Positions 56,753-64,000 are shown, numbered from the stretch's first letter. The stretch is DNA of 64,000 bases from Pseudomonas protegens (GCF_013407925.2 NZ_CP060201.1:2976001-3040000), one strand, 5' to 3'. Numbers and translations are program-made. Notes: generated by a model from the letters alone, not told the origin.

Positions 56753-58195
56753 TCAGATACCCAGGCAGAGGTATTTGATTTCCAGGTAATCCTCGATCCC
56801 GTACTTGGAACCTTCACGGCCCAGGCCCGAGGCCTTGATGCCGCCGAACGGCGCCACTTCGTTGGAGATCAGGCCGGTGTTGACCCCGACCATGCCGTAT
56901 TCCAGGGCCTCGGCCACACGGAACACACGGCCCAGGTCACGGGCATAGAAGTACGAGGCCAGGCCGAACTCGGTGTCGTTGGACATGGCGATGACTTCGG
57001 CTTCGTCTTTGAAGCGGAACAACGGCGCCAGCGGGCCAAAGGTTTCTTCCTTGGCCACGGCCGCGTCTTTGGGCACGTTGACCAGGATGGTCGGCTCGAA
57101 GAAGTTGCCTTCCATGGACTTGCCGCCGGCCAGCAGGGTCGCGCCTTTTTTCAGGGCGTCGGCGATGTGCTCCTGGACCTTGGCCACGGCCTTTTCGTCG
57201 ATCAGCGGGCCAGTGGTGGTGCCTTCTTCCAGACCGTTGCCGATCTTCAGCTTGGCTACCGCCGCCTTCAATTTCTCGGCGAAGGCGTCGTACACCGAAT
57301 CCTGAATGTACAGGCGGTTGGCGCAGACGCAGGTCTGGCCGTTGTTGCGGTACTTGGAAATGATCGCGCCTTCGACGGCCTTATCCAGGTCGGCGTCGTC
57401 GAACACGATGAACGGCGCGTTGCCGCCCAGTTCCAGGGAGACTTTCTTGATGTCCTTGGCGCATTCGGCCATCAGCTGGCGACCGATTTCGGTGGAGCCG
57501 GTGAACGACAGCTTGCGCACGATCGGGTTGCTGGTCAGCTCGCCGCCGATGTCGCCGGCGCTGCCGGTGACCACGCTCAGCACGCCTTTCGGGATGCCGG
57601 CACGGTGCGCCAGTTCCACCAGGGCCAGGGCCGAGAACGGGGTTTGCGACGCCGGCTTGATGACCATGGTGCAACCGGCGGCCAGGGCCGGGCCGGCTTT
57701 ACGGGTGATCATCGCCGCCGGGAAGTTCCACGGGGTGATGGCCGCGGTCACGCCGATCGGCTGCTTGATCACGATCAGGCGCTTGTCCGGCTGGTGGCCG
57801 GGGATCACGTCACCGTAGATGCGCTTGGCTTCTTCGGCGAACCATTCGATGAAGGAGGCGGCGTAGGCGATTTCGCCCTTGGCTTCGGCCAGCGGCTTGC
57901 CCTGCTCCAGGGTCATCAGGCGGCCCAGGTCGTCCTGGTTTTCGATCAGCAGTTCATACCAGCGGCGCAGCTTGGTGGCGCGCTCCTTGGCGGTCAGGGC
58001 ACGCCAGGCCGGCAGGGCCTTGTCGGCGGCTTCGATGGCGCGGCGGGTTTCGGCGGCGCCCATCTTGGGTACGGTGCCGAGGATTTCACCGGTCGCGGGG
58101 TTGTTGACCTTGATCGTCTGGCCGTTGTCCGCGTCGACCCAAGCTCCATCGATGAAGGCTTGCTGGCGGAACAACTGGGCGTCTTTGAGCTGCAT
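56753..58195 (-). CDS. gabD: GabD, succinate-semialdehyde dehydrogenase (NADP+)
   Basis: This 480-residue aldehyde dehydrogenase has the nucleotide motif TGSTEIGRQLM near 232, catalytic Glu in VSLELGGNAPF near 253-258 and catalytic Cys in NNGQTCVCANRL near 287. The opening MQLKDAQLFRQQAFIDGAWV is the usual GabD start. It oxidises succinic semialdehyde to succinate, the second step of GABA use after GabT. The gab genes lie in the order gabD-gabT. The frame is open 35 codons upstream; AAGGAAG before the ATG at 58195 sets the start. Confidence 0.97.
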   Translation of the reverse strand: MQLKDAQLFRQQAFIDGAWVDADNGQTIKVNNPATGEILGTVPKMGAAETRRAIEAADKALPAWRALTAKERATKLRRWYELLIENQDDLGRLMTLEQGKPLAEAKGEIAYAASFIEWFAEEAKRIYGDVIPGHQPDKRLIVIKQPIGVTAAITPWNFPAAMITRKAGPALAAGCTMVIKPASQTPFSALALVELAHRAGIPKGVLSVVTGSAGDIGGELTSNPIVRKLSFTGSTEIGRQLMAECAKDIKKVSLELGGNAPFIVFDDADLDKAVEGAIISKYRNNGQTCVCANRLYIQDSVYDAFAEKLKAAVAKLKIGNGLEEGTTTGPLIDEKAVAKVQEHIADALKKGATLLAGGKSMEGNFFEPTILVNVPKDAAVAKEETFGPLAPLFRFKDEAEVIAMSNDTEFGLASYFYARDLGRVFRVAEALEYGMVGVNTGLISNEVAPFGGIKASGLGREGSKYGIEDYLEIKYLCLGI

Positions 58196-58388
58196 GTCGG
58201 CTTCCTTAACAGCACCGCGCATACGCGGGGCGAATTGTGATTGTAAAAAAGGCGCCCTGTCAGACACGGACCGCGCTGGCGCGTCCGAAAGCCGGGACAA
58301 AGCTGCCGTCAGGAAAATCGTTCACTGGGTAAAAGCACGAAAATGTCGCACACAAGGATAGACGTGCGCTTGGGCACCCAGGCAAGAG

Positions 58389-58406
58389 CGTTTGAAATCT
58401 CAAACG
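58389..58406. promoter_or_regulatory. Palindrome CGTTTGA-AATC-TCAAACG upstream of gabD
   Basis: Perfect 7-base arms around a 4-base spacer, 194 bases before the gabD ATG. It looks like a dimeric regulator site, although it is far from the start. The regulator is unknown. Confidence 0.45.
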
Positions 58407-58510
58407 AATCCTAGGGTCAACAGGGGTAAAGGACAATAGGCTGTTCGAAAAAAAGAACGTAAAGGCGCCTAGCGGTAAAAAATCCGCCCCAACCTCCCAT
58501 GCCGCCGGGC

Positions 58511-58552
58511 AAAAGACAACGCCCCCGGGGCCTGCAGACCGCGGGGGTGTTG
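58511..58552 (-). terminator. Likely terminator of the reb gene cluster
   Basis: The arms CAACGCCCCCGGGG and CCGCGGGGGTGTTG pair with two mismatches. The minus strand continues with TCTTTT. It is 20 bases after the stop codon of the last reb gene. Confidence 0.7.
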
Positions 58553-58572
58553 GCATGATGCCTGGAGAAGGG

Positions 58573-58887
58573 TCAGCCGCTGAACGACTTGAGCACCGTC
58601 AGCAGGCTGGTGAGGTTGTCGGCCACACCACCCTGGGCGACTTTCTCGGTGGCCGACGCACCGGCGGTGGTGTCGACGCTGTAGATCTGCATCACGCCCT
58701 GGTTGGTCGCGGCCTGGGCCAGGGTGTTTTGCTGTTGCTGCGCCGACACCGAGTTCTGGAACAGGATGGCCACGGACTGGCCCATGGACTGGTAGACGGT
58801 GCCCATCGCCATGGCCGGTGCTTCGGCCACCACCTTGACGTTGGTCTGGGTCACGGCATCGGTGATTTGCGGACTGACTGTGCTCAT
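58573..58887 (-). CDS. RebB-family R-body structural protein (copy 1)
   Basis: This 104-residue RebB/killing-trait-domain protein contains QITDAVTQTNVKVVAEAPAM, a long amphipathic helix (VYQSMGQSVAILFQNSVSAQ) and a low-complexity C terminus. Related proteins polymerise into R-bodies, ribbons coiled in the cytoplasm that extend like a spring at low pH in Caedibacter. It differs from copy 2 (58943) at 11 positions, mostly at the two ends and near residues 36-39. It is the last gene of the cluster and has GGAG before its ATG. Confidence 0.9.
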   Translation of the reverse strand: MSTVSPQITDAVTQTNVKVVAEAPAMAMGTVYQSMGQSVAILFQNSVSAQQQQNTLAQAATNQGVMQIYSVDTTAGASATEKVAQGGVADNLTSLLTVLKSFSG

Positions 58888-58942
58888 AAAAACTCCATTT
58901 TTTCAGCAGGAAAGTTCAACGGGAAACCAGACGCTCAACCAC

Positions 58943-59257
58943 TCAGCCCTGGAAGGACTTGAGCACCGTCAGCAGGCTGGTGAGGTTGTCGGATACGCCG
59001 CCCTGGGCAACCTTCTCGGTGGCCGCGGCGCCGGCGGTGGTGTCGACGCTGTAGATCTGCATCACGCCCTGGTTGGTCGCGGCCTGGGCCAGGGTGTTTT
59101 GCTGCTGCTGCGCCGACACCGAGTTCTGGAACAGGATCGCGGTGGCCTGGGCCATGGATTGGTAGATGGTGCCCATCGCCATGGCCGGCGCTTCGGCGAC
59201 GACTTTGACGTTGGTCTGGGTGACGGCATCGGTGATTTGTTCGTTTACAAGTGGCAT
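58943..59257 (-). CDS. RebB-family R-body structural protein (copy 2)
   Basis: This 104-residue protein is 93 of 104 residues identical to copy 1. The nucleotide identity is highest in the middle (58584-58770 against 58954-59140), which suggests recent duplication or gene conversion. It begins MPLVNEQITDAVTQTNVKVV. Two Reb proteins of equal length but different ends could co-polymerise, as RebA and RebB do in Caedibacter. The gap to the next gene upstream is 113 bases. Confidence 0.9.
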   Translation of the reverse strand: MPLVNEQITDAVTQTNVKVVAEAPAMAMGTIYQSMAQATAILFQNSVSAQQQQNTLAQAATNQGVMQIYSVDTTAGAAATEKVAQGGVSDNLTSLLTVLKSFQG

Positions 59258-59370
59258 GGCTCAACTTCCTTTGTTAGGCACACGGAGCATTCCGTGTCTT
59301 TGAGTGAACGTGGCAGCCGTTTTGCTGTGAACCGCGAGGCCTGGAACCGCAGGCTTATTTCAGGAGGGGT

Positions 59371-59922
59371 TCATTGCCCGGCAGCGGCGAGCACCTGCTT
59401 GAGGGTGTCCTCGACTTTCTGCGACAGCTCGGCCATGCGCGCCTCGACGGCGGCTTTTACCTCCTGCTGCACCAGGGCGCTGATCATCGCCTTGAGGGCG
59501 GGATCGTCGGCAGGGGCTGGGGCGGAAGTGGCTGTCGCGGCCGCGGCGTTGTCCGCACTCGGCGTCGCGGCCGGTTCCGCTGCGCCCGTCGGCGCGGCAG
59601 TAGCGGCAGCGGCCTGGCCCTCGGCCGCCGCCAGCAGCTGACGCAGCACCAGCTCGTGCGCCTGGGAATCAGCCTTGCCAGCACTGGCCCCCGACAACTG
59701 CTCGATGATCTTGCGAGCGTGCTGTTGATCGGCCTCTATCAACTCGGTGGCCCGCCGCCGCGCCAGATCAACGCTCTGTTGCGCGGACTTGGACATGTCC
59801 AGCGGCTTGTCCTGGGCAAACGCCTGCAGTAACTGGCGCTCATGCTGGGTCAATGGGCGATTCAGATACTTCTCGGCAAAGAGAAGTATCGTCGCCATCG
59901 GGGTTTGCTCTTCATTCGCCAT
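59371..59922 (-). CDS. R-body-associated alanine-rich helical protein
   Basis: This 183-residue protein has a helical N terminus (ILLFAEKYLNRPLTQHERQLLQ), a helical Ser/Arg region, an Ala/Pro/Thr-rich linker (about 105-140) and a C-terminal helix (ALVQQEVKAAVEARMAELSQ) that looks like a coiled coil. It has no RebB core and I do not recognise the family. AAGGAG before the ATG supports the start. Its place between the long and short Reb genes suggests an assembly or regulatory role, but nothing in the sequence proves that. Confidence 0.7.
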   Translation of the reverse strand: MANEEQTPMATILLFAEKYLNRPLTQHERQLLQAFAQDKPLDMSKSAQQSVDLARRRATELIEADQQHARKIIEQLSGASAGKADSQAHELVLRQLLAAAEGQAAAATAAPTGAAEPAATPSADNAAAATATSAPAPADDPALKAMISALVQQEVKAAVEARMAELSQKVEDTLKQVLAAAGQ

Positions 59923-60068
59923 TGCTTGCTCCTTTATTGATCAATGGCGTCGAAGGGCTGGGCGCCGGGTCCGTCGAACTTCAACGCCTGGGGTGGACAG
60001 AGCGGCCGACGAACGCCGGCGCCTCTTGCACGACGGCCCCGGGCGCCTCGCGCGCCCGAGGGTCAGGT

Positions 60069-60719
60069 TCAGGAAGACGAGGATCGATTGGCCAGAACGT
60101 CGCTGTACTTGGCGATGCTGGCGTCGATCTTGTCGATGGCCATGCCCGCCGCATCGGCTTCCATGGCACCGGCCGCCGCCGCAACGGCCGCGGCGGCACC
60201 CACCAGCAGATCCGTGACCAGGGCGCCCAGGGCATCCTCGGCGGCGCCTTTCACGTTCTCTTTGACGATGTTCTCGGTCATCTGCTTGAGCAGCACCGAC
60301 TGCGCCGCCAGGGCCAGCTTGCTGACCCCGTCGAAATACCCCGCCGCCGACTGCGCCACCAGGCCGGCGGCCTGGCTGATCATCATGTCCGGCGCCGCGG
60401 CGATCTGCGCCGGGGCATAGCTGAAGGTCTGGGCATTGGTGAACTGCACCGCCTGGACGATCTGGCTGTTGAGCGCATCGGTGCTGTCGGTGCTGGGGGT
60501 GCCGGCCTGCTTGAGCAACTGCGCGTTCATCGTCTCCATCACCGAAGGTTGCACGGCGGCGGGCGGCGCTGAAGGCGCAGGGTCGGCCGCTCCATTGGTG
60601 CCGGTCGACCCGGCCTCGCGAGGCTTGGCCGCTTCCGTCTCCGGACCGGGGCCGGCCGCCGCGCTCGCGGTGTCATCGGCCGCAGCCGCGGGTGGGGTTT
60701 TCTTCTTGAACCATGCCAT
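60069..60719 (-). CDS. Long RebB-like protein with Ala/Pro-rich N terminus
   Basis: This 216-residue protein starts MAWFKKKTPPAAAADDTASA with a 60-residue disordered stretch. A RebB-like segment follows near residues 84-145 (ALNSQIVQAVQFTNAQTFSY, then APAQIAAAPDMMISQAAGLV), in register with QITDAVTQTNVKVVAEAPAM of the short proteins. A hydrophobic Ala-rich segment near 168-190 (TDLLVGAAAAVAAAAGAMEA) may insert in a membrane. It ends with a polar tail. Such long members may cap or anchor the ribbon. Its stop is 147 bases before the helical-protein gene starts. Confidence 0.78.
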   Translation of the reverse strand: MAWFKKKTPPAAAADDTASAAAGPGPETEAAKPREAGSTGTNGAADPAPSAPPAAVQPSVMETMNAQLLKQAGTPSTDSTDALNSQIVQAVQFTNAQTFSYAPAQIAAAPDMMISQAAGLVAQSAAGYFDGVSKLALAAQSVLLKQMTENIVKENVKGAAEDALGALVTDLLVGAAAAVAAAAGAMEADAAGMAIDKIDASIAKYSDVLANRSSSS

Positions 60720-60743
60720 GACGATTCTCCCGGGCTGTCAGCC

Positions 60744-60971
60744 CTACTCGCCGATCGCCATGATCAACGCCACGGCCTTGGACACCACCGCGTTGGAGAT
60801 CTGATTCAGCGCCTGCTGGCTGTTGACCGCATTCTGCAACGACAAGCCGGCCGAGTGGCTGGCCACCTGATACAACGAGGCGATGGCCTGGGCTGGAGCC
60901 TCGGCCACCACCTTGACGTTGGTCTGGGTCACGGCATCGGTGATCTGCGAATTGACCATTGGATCGGGCAT
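60744..60971 (-). CDS. Short RebB-family protein
   Basis: This 75-residue protein starts MPDPMVNSQITDAVTQTNVK with the full RebB core, then IASLYQVASHSAGLSLQNAV and a truncated C terminus (SKAVALIMAIGE) compared with the 104-residue members. It is 24 bases upstream of the long RebB-like gene and the first structural gene after the sigma factor. AAGGAGAG before the ATG. Confidence 0.88.
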   Translation of the reverse strand: MPDPMVNSQITDAVTQTNVKVVAEAPAQAIASLYQVASHSAGLSLQNAVNSQQALNQISNAVVSKAVALIMAIGE

Positions 60972-61090
60972 ACATCTCTCCTTAGATGGAATGGCCCACC
61001 GCAGGAGGCGGTGGCACCGGCTACAGCGTCGAAAACAGGCTCACTGAACAAGAACGTTGCGGCGCACCCGCTGTGAATCCTGCCACGCCC

Positions 61091-61633
61091 TCAACGCAGG
61101 GCCTCGCGCAACAACTGCACGTGCTTGCGCGCCAGGGGCTGGTTCATCCCCAGCTCGGCGGCAATGTTCGGGTAGGGCAGGTCGTCGACAAACTTTAGTT
61201 CAAACAAGCGGCGTTTTTTAAGCGGCAATTGCGCCACCCGCCGACTGAGCAGGGCCAGGGTTTCCAGCAGCTCCACCTGCTCCAGCACCGACATCTGCGG
61301 CGCCTCCAGCTGCTGCAGCGGATCGTCCTCGAAATCGGCGAAATCCACGAACAGACGCTGCTCCCGCGCCCGCCGCCGACAGCTGTCGACAAACACATGA
61401 TCCAGCACCAGAAACAGAAAGCCCTGGGGATCGCGAATGCGCTGCGGCGAACGACGAAAGAACAGCAGCGCCTTGATCGCCGTGGCCGCCAGCCACTCCT
61501 GAGCGCCATCGGCGTTACCCCTCGCCAACTGCCGGGCGCGACGCTGCAACCCGGGCAGCACCGCCTTCCAGCTGGCCTCGAACAGATGATCCGCCAGCGC
61601 TGTCGGCAGGCCCTCTTGCATCGAACAGTTCAT
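61091..61633 (-). CDS. ECF-like sigma factor of the reb locus
   Basis: This 180-residue sigma-70-family protein has region 2 around LFFRRSPQRIRDPQGFLFLV and LDHVFVDSCRRRAREQ, a linker (about 100-122), and region 4 (LPLKKRRLFELKFVDDLPYP, then NIAAELGMNQPLARKHVQLLR) as HTH. It lacks a visible anti-sigma partner. A minus-strand frame stays open back through the tRNA gene, but GGAGG 8 bases before the ATG at 61633 gives the normal start. It likely drives the reb genes, which begin 120 bases downstream. Confidence 0.82.
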   Translation of the reverse strand: MNCSMQEGLPTALADHLFEASWKAVLPGLQRRARQLARGNADGAQEWLAATAIKALLFFRRSPQRIRDPQGFLFLVLDHVFVDSCRRRAREQRLFVDFADFEDDPLQQLEAPQMSVLEQVELLETLALLSRRVAQLPLKKRRLFELKFVDDLPYPNIAAELGMNQPLARKHVQLLREALR

Positions 61634-61821
61634 CTCCCGCACCTCCCTGTGCCCCGTGACCGCACGGATATGGCTGCAGGTTGCGCTGGGCCGAACGGCC
61701 GATGCAGCGGGAAAAACTGCCGCTACGGCCCGGGTTGCCTCGGGTGGAGACGTGCAACCGCACGCCAATGAAAACCGGCGTGGACGCCCCGAGTCGACAT
61801 AGGTATGATGTCGCCCGCACT

Positions 61822-61898
61822 GCACTCGTAGCTCAGCTGGATAGAGTACTGCCCTCCGAAGGCAGGGGTCGTGGGTTCGAATCCCGCCGAGTGCGCCA
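61822..61898 (+). tRNA. tRNA-Arg, anticodon CCG
   Basis: This is a 77-base cloverleaf with acceptor stem GCACTCG / CGAGTGC, D-arm GCTCAGCTGGATAGAGT, and anticodon stem CTGCC / GGCAG around the 7-base loop CTCCGAA (anticodon CCG). The T-arm is GTGGGTTCGAATCCCGC, and GCCA is encoded at the 3' end. No integrase gene or copy of the 3' end was seen nearby. Confidence 0.97.
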
Positions 61899-61906
61899 TC
61901 TTTAGC

Positions 61907-61942
61907 GAAAAAGCCCCAGGTCTGATGGCCTGGGGCTTTTTT
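61907..61942 (+). terminator. Intrinsic terminator after tRNA-Arg
   Basis: AAAAGCCCCAGG / CCTGGGGCTTTT with an 8-base loop and T run, 9 bases after the tRNA. Confidence 0.95.
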
Positions 61943-62065
61943 GTTTGCGGGCTTCAAGGTTTCCGGCGGCAGCCATCATCGACAACCGGAACCCGAACGA
62001 CGCCGGGTGGCTGTCCCGACAAGGCGCAACTTGCTACATTCCATGCCCCCGGACAGGAGGTCCCC

Positions 62066-62917
62066 ATGCTGTGCCATCCGTTGTGCAACCAGCCCTTCGA
62101 GCCAGAACTCCGTGATTGGATCAGCTGTTTCACCGGCTATGACATGCCCCCTGAGCGGGATGCGGAACTGAGCCGCTTCAACCCCAACCACCCCGAAGAC
62201 CGCGAATACCTGATCCGCCACTACGCTCTGAGGCGCGATTACCCCCAGCAGAATTTCCGTCATCGGCAACGGCTGGTGCAGGTCCTGCAAGCGGCCCTGG
62301 ACGACCCGGACTACGCTTTCGACAGTGTCTGGGAGCCGGTCGAGGAGGACGACGAATACGATCAATGGCCCAGCGGCTGGCCAGCGGTGATCGACGACAG
62401 CCGGGACTTCTTCCAGCGCCTGCTGATCGCGGCCCGGGAGCTATGGCACGAAGATCTGACCCGCGCGCAGTTACCCTCACTGGCAGAGTGCCGGGCGATC
62501 CCGGAGCGGGATCGGGGCACCCGCGACTGGCTGTTCAACATCGACAACAGCCAAGCCTGGAGAGCGGTCTTCAATGAAGCGGCCACGCCCTACGACTTCA
62601 ATACCCCGGGCCCGGTGTTTCAAGGCGAGCAACTGAGCCTGCAGCTGGCCGGCAATCTGGGACGGCTGTCGGTGCCTTGCACCTGGCCGGCGAGCCAGGC
62701 CCCGACCCACTGCCGCCTGCTGCTCAAGGTGCAGGGCATCAGCGAACTGGCGGTCAGCGGTACGCGCTTCGACGGGCGCATGCGTACCCAACTCACCCGC
62801 CTCAACCCCGGTTATCACCTGCGTCTGGAAATCGGCTTCGACTGCGTGATCGAATGCGTGGCGCTGTCCGTGAGCATCGCCGACGTCGAAGGAATAAACG
62901 ATGAAAAGCAACTTTGA
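62066..62917 (+). CDS. Uncharacterised 283-residue soluble protein
   Basis: The acidic protein opens MLCHPLCNQPFEPELRDWIS. An N-terminal helical part (about 1-170) contains EDREYLIRHYALRRDYPQQN and SVWEPVEEDDEYDQWPSGWP. The C-terminal beta-rich half contains LQLAGNLGRLSVPCTWP and YHLRLEIGFDCVIECVAL. No signal peptide, no membrane segment and no catalytic motif was recognised. GGAGG before the ATG at 62066 fixes the start, and 17 bases overlap the next gene. The pair could be an orphan effector-immunity or toxin-like module, but nothing specific supports it. Confidence 0.7.
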   Translation: MLCHPLCNQPFEPELRDWISCFTGYDMPPERDAELSRFNPNHPEDREYLIRHYALRRDYPQQNFRHRQRLVQVLQAALDDPDYAFDSVWEPVEEDDEYDQWPSGWPAVIDDSRDFFQRLLIAARELWHEDLTRAQLPSLAECRAIPERDRGTRDWLFNIDNSQAWRAVFNEAATPYDFNTPGPVFQGEQLSLQLAGNLGRLSVPCTWPASQAPTHCRLLLKVQGISELAVSGTRFDGRMRTQLTRLNPGYHLRLEIGFDCVIECVALSVSIADVEGINDEKQL

Positions 62918-63365
62918 AGTGGCCCTGGAGCGTCAGGAAATGCCCCAGTTCTTTCGTGGCCAGGGCCAGTACCTGACCCGGGACGGCGATTGGGACGAGC
63001 ACCTGTACTGCATCAACTGGCCGGGGATCTTCGCTTACCTGCGGGACCACGCCGATGGCGCAGAGCAACTGAGCAGCGCCTTCGAGCTCTATGTCTACAG
63101 CGTTGTGGAAACCATCGAGGATTGCTTCGGCCTGCGGGAAAACCTGTTCTGTTACTACTCGACCCGGACCCACTGGGCGCCCGAGAGCATCGATCTGCTT
63201 GCGCAATTGCCGGAGCCTTGCCGGCGGCGCATCGTCCAGCGTTTGAGCTGGTATCGCTGGCAGGTGGAAAATCACGCCCGGCTGCTGCCGGAACGGGCCC
63301 GGCGCATGACCGCGGACGGAGCCTGCACCGAGTTCATCGACCTGCCGGCCTTGCCCTACAGCTGA
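62901..63365 (+). CDS. Uncharacterised 154-residue protein
   Basis: The soluble protein begins MKSNFEVALERQEMPQFFRG. It is rich in aromatic and charged residues (QYLTRDGDWDEHLYCINWPG, DCFGLRENLFCYYSTRTHWA) with helices around LPEPCRRRIVQRLSWYRWQV. No family recognised. It overlaps the preceding gene by 17 bases, so the two should be co-translated and probably work together. Confidence 0.7.
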   Translation: MKSNFEVALERQEMPQFFRGQGQYLTRDGDWDEHLYCINWPGIFAYLRDHADGAEQLSSAFELYVYSVVETIEDCFGLRENLFCYYSTRTHWAPESIDLLAQLPEPCRRRIVQRLSWYRWQVENHARLLPERARRMTADGACTEFIDLPALPYS

Positions 63366-63383
63366 ACCCGGCGGCCGCCTGAG

Positions 63384-63572
63384 TTATTCATCCTCGGCGG
63401 CTTCGGCGTCCGGCTGCGCTGGCTCGGCTTCGTCCTGCGCCTCGGGGTCGGCGCACTCTTCAGCCTCTTCCTGGCCAAAGTCCTTGCGACTTTCCTTGAT
63501 GGCCTGACGGATATCCTCGCCCTTGATCGGGCAGTTCAACATTGCCGCTATACGGTCGATGCGGGGTGCCAT
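63384..63572 (-). CDS. Small conserved acidic Pseudomonas protein
   Basis: This 62-residue protein starts MAPRIDRIAAMLNCPIKGED, continues into a helix (IRQAIKESRKDFGQEEAEEC) and ends in a long Glu/Asp/Ala tail. Small Pseudomonas proteins of this kind occur widely without known function. GAGAGG lies before the ATG at 63572. Confidence 0.65.
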   Translation of the reverse strand: MAPRIDRIAAMLNCPIKGEDIRQAIKESRKDFGQEEAEECADPEAQDEAEPAQPDAEAAEDE

Positions 63573-63644
63573 GACCGGCCTCTCACTTTCTGGAAACTGC
63601 GCAGATAGTGCGCGCTTTCCCCGACGACAGCCAACCCCCGCGCT

Positions 63645-64000
63645 TTATTGACGACGCAAGGCTTGCAGGCGCGCGTCCAGATCCTCCTTTGGATACTGTT
63701 CATGCAGCTGTAGCAGCAGCTCGGCCGCCTCGCGGCTCTGGCCGCCTTCCCACAGGCGCAAGACCGCCTGAAGTTGCTCATCCAGCCGTTTGATCGTCCG
63801 CAGCTCGACCGGGGCCGACATGCGCTTGGCCAGCTTGCTCGACTCGGCCCTGGGCTTGGCTATCGCCGGTGGCGCGGCATCGGCGGACGCTTGCATCTCC
63901 GGCACCGCGGCAAAACTGCCGACAGGGGCCGCCGGAGCAATGGGCGAAGGGGCCGCGGGCTCGGCAGCACTCAAGGCCCCGGCCAGTTCCGCAGAATGTG
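63645..64000 (-). CDS. Hypothetical protein, C-terminal part (5' end beyond the window)
   Basis: At least 118 codons of a minus-strand frame run in from the right edge: an Ala/Pro/Ser-rich stretch, then SKLAKRMSAPVELRTIKRLD, and a helical repeat-like end (LWEGGQSREAAELLLQLHEQ, then YPKEDLDARLQALRRQ). The end resembles tetratricopeptide-like helices, but only about 40 residues are visible. An in-frame TTG at 63974 exists, but codons continue upstream to the edge without a stop, so the gene is likely cut by the window. Confidence 0.6.
   Translation of the reverse strand, partial: HSAELAGALSAAEPAAPSPIAPAAPVGSFAAVPEMQASADAAPPAIAKPRAESSKLAKRMSAPVELRTIKRLDEQLQAVLRLWEGGQSREAAELLLQLHEQYPKEDLDARLQALRRQ

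Larger units (their letters stand above)
58196..58572. other. Intergenic region between gabD and the reb genes
   Basis: This 377-base region holds the gabD promoter zone, an 18-base palindrome (58389-58406), and the reb terminator (58511-58552). No coding signal is visible, but no promoter hexamers could be fixed either. Confidence 0.55.

Noticed and set aside
55226..58240. An open frame of about 1000 codons on the plus strand opposite gabT and gabD
   Set aside because: Its translation is rich in Gly, Gln, Val and Ala with no domain, and both minus-strand genes are clearly real. High-GC coding sequence keeps the complementary frame open.
61091..61957. Extended start of the sigma factor reading through the tRNA gene
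   Set aside because: The extra N-terminal part is translated tRNA and spacer sequence. A ribosome site and family start lie at 61633.
61822..63365. Genomic island inserted at tRNA-Arg
   Set aside because: No integrase, no second copy of the tRNA 3' end within the window, and the adjoining genes have the usual GC content.

Overview
The window is a stretch of GC-rich bacterial chromosome that reads as a fluorescent Pseudomonas (P. fluorescens group, P. protegens/P. chlororaphis-like). The evidence is the codon use, two abundant families of Pseudomonas extragenic palindromes (arms GTAGCCGCTGCCG and GTAGGAGCYGGCTTGCC), and gene orders I remember from P. aeruginosa PAO1: tonB2-exbB1-exbD1, atsR-atsB-atsC-atsA, cysA-cysW-cysT-sbp-oscA, the PAS-GGDEF-EAL gene beside desA, and gabDT. 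The species itself is an inference.

Layout. 1-10.3 kb: end of an RND efflux adaptor gene, a lone AAA ATPase, a polar amino-acid ABC transporter, an orphan MetQ, a small hydrolase with a sigma-54 activator that lacks a DNA-binding domain, and an exbD-exbB-tonB operon. 10.7-19.3 kb: accessory genes, including a small beta-barrel-like protein, a LysR/deaminase/MFS set, a DUF6392 immunity-like gene, a hipBA module, a DUF2975-XRE pair and a SMI1/KNR4-type pair. 19.4-35.7 kb: a sulfate-ester scavenging region with an arylsulfotransferase, TonB-dependent receptor SftP, regulator SftR, two sulfatases, dioxygenase AtsK, a second LysR and the AtsRBC transporter. It is interrupted at 24.4-26.0 kb by a lower-GC pair encoding an AAA ATPase and a PD-(D/E)XK-like nuclease, a candidate defence module.

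35.9-44.8 kb: two membrane oxygenase-like proteins (a desaturase and an Mpo1-like protein), an AraC regulator, a second hipBA module, an HprRS/CopRS-like two-component system next to hiuH and a GlcG/HbpS-like gene, and a Crp/Fnr regulator. 44.9-49.1 kb: the sulfate ABC transporter operon with oscA. 49.4-55.2 kb: c-di-GMP enzymes, desA and an HDOD response regulator. 55.3-58.2 kb: gabT and gabD. 58.5-61.6 kb: an R-body (reb) locus of two near-identical RebB proteins, a shorter RebB protein, a longer protein with an embedded RebB-like segment, an alanine-rich helical protein and an ECF-like sigma factor. The window ends with tRNA-Arg(CCG), two unrecognised overlapping genes and two small conserved Pseudomonas genes, the last cut by the edge.

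How it fits together. Sulfur acquisition dominates: ester uptake (SftP, AtsRBC), desulfurisation (AtsA, second sulfatase, AtsK), inorganic sulfate uptake (CysTWA/Sbp), and starvation-linked OscA. A 43-base element with three conserved blocks and identical spacing occurs upstream of sftR and between atsR and atsB, with a weaker copy between atsK and the second LysR. It is the best candidate in the window for the SftR operator. The most notable accessory systems are the reb locus and the ATPase-nuclease pair.
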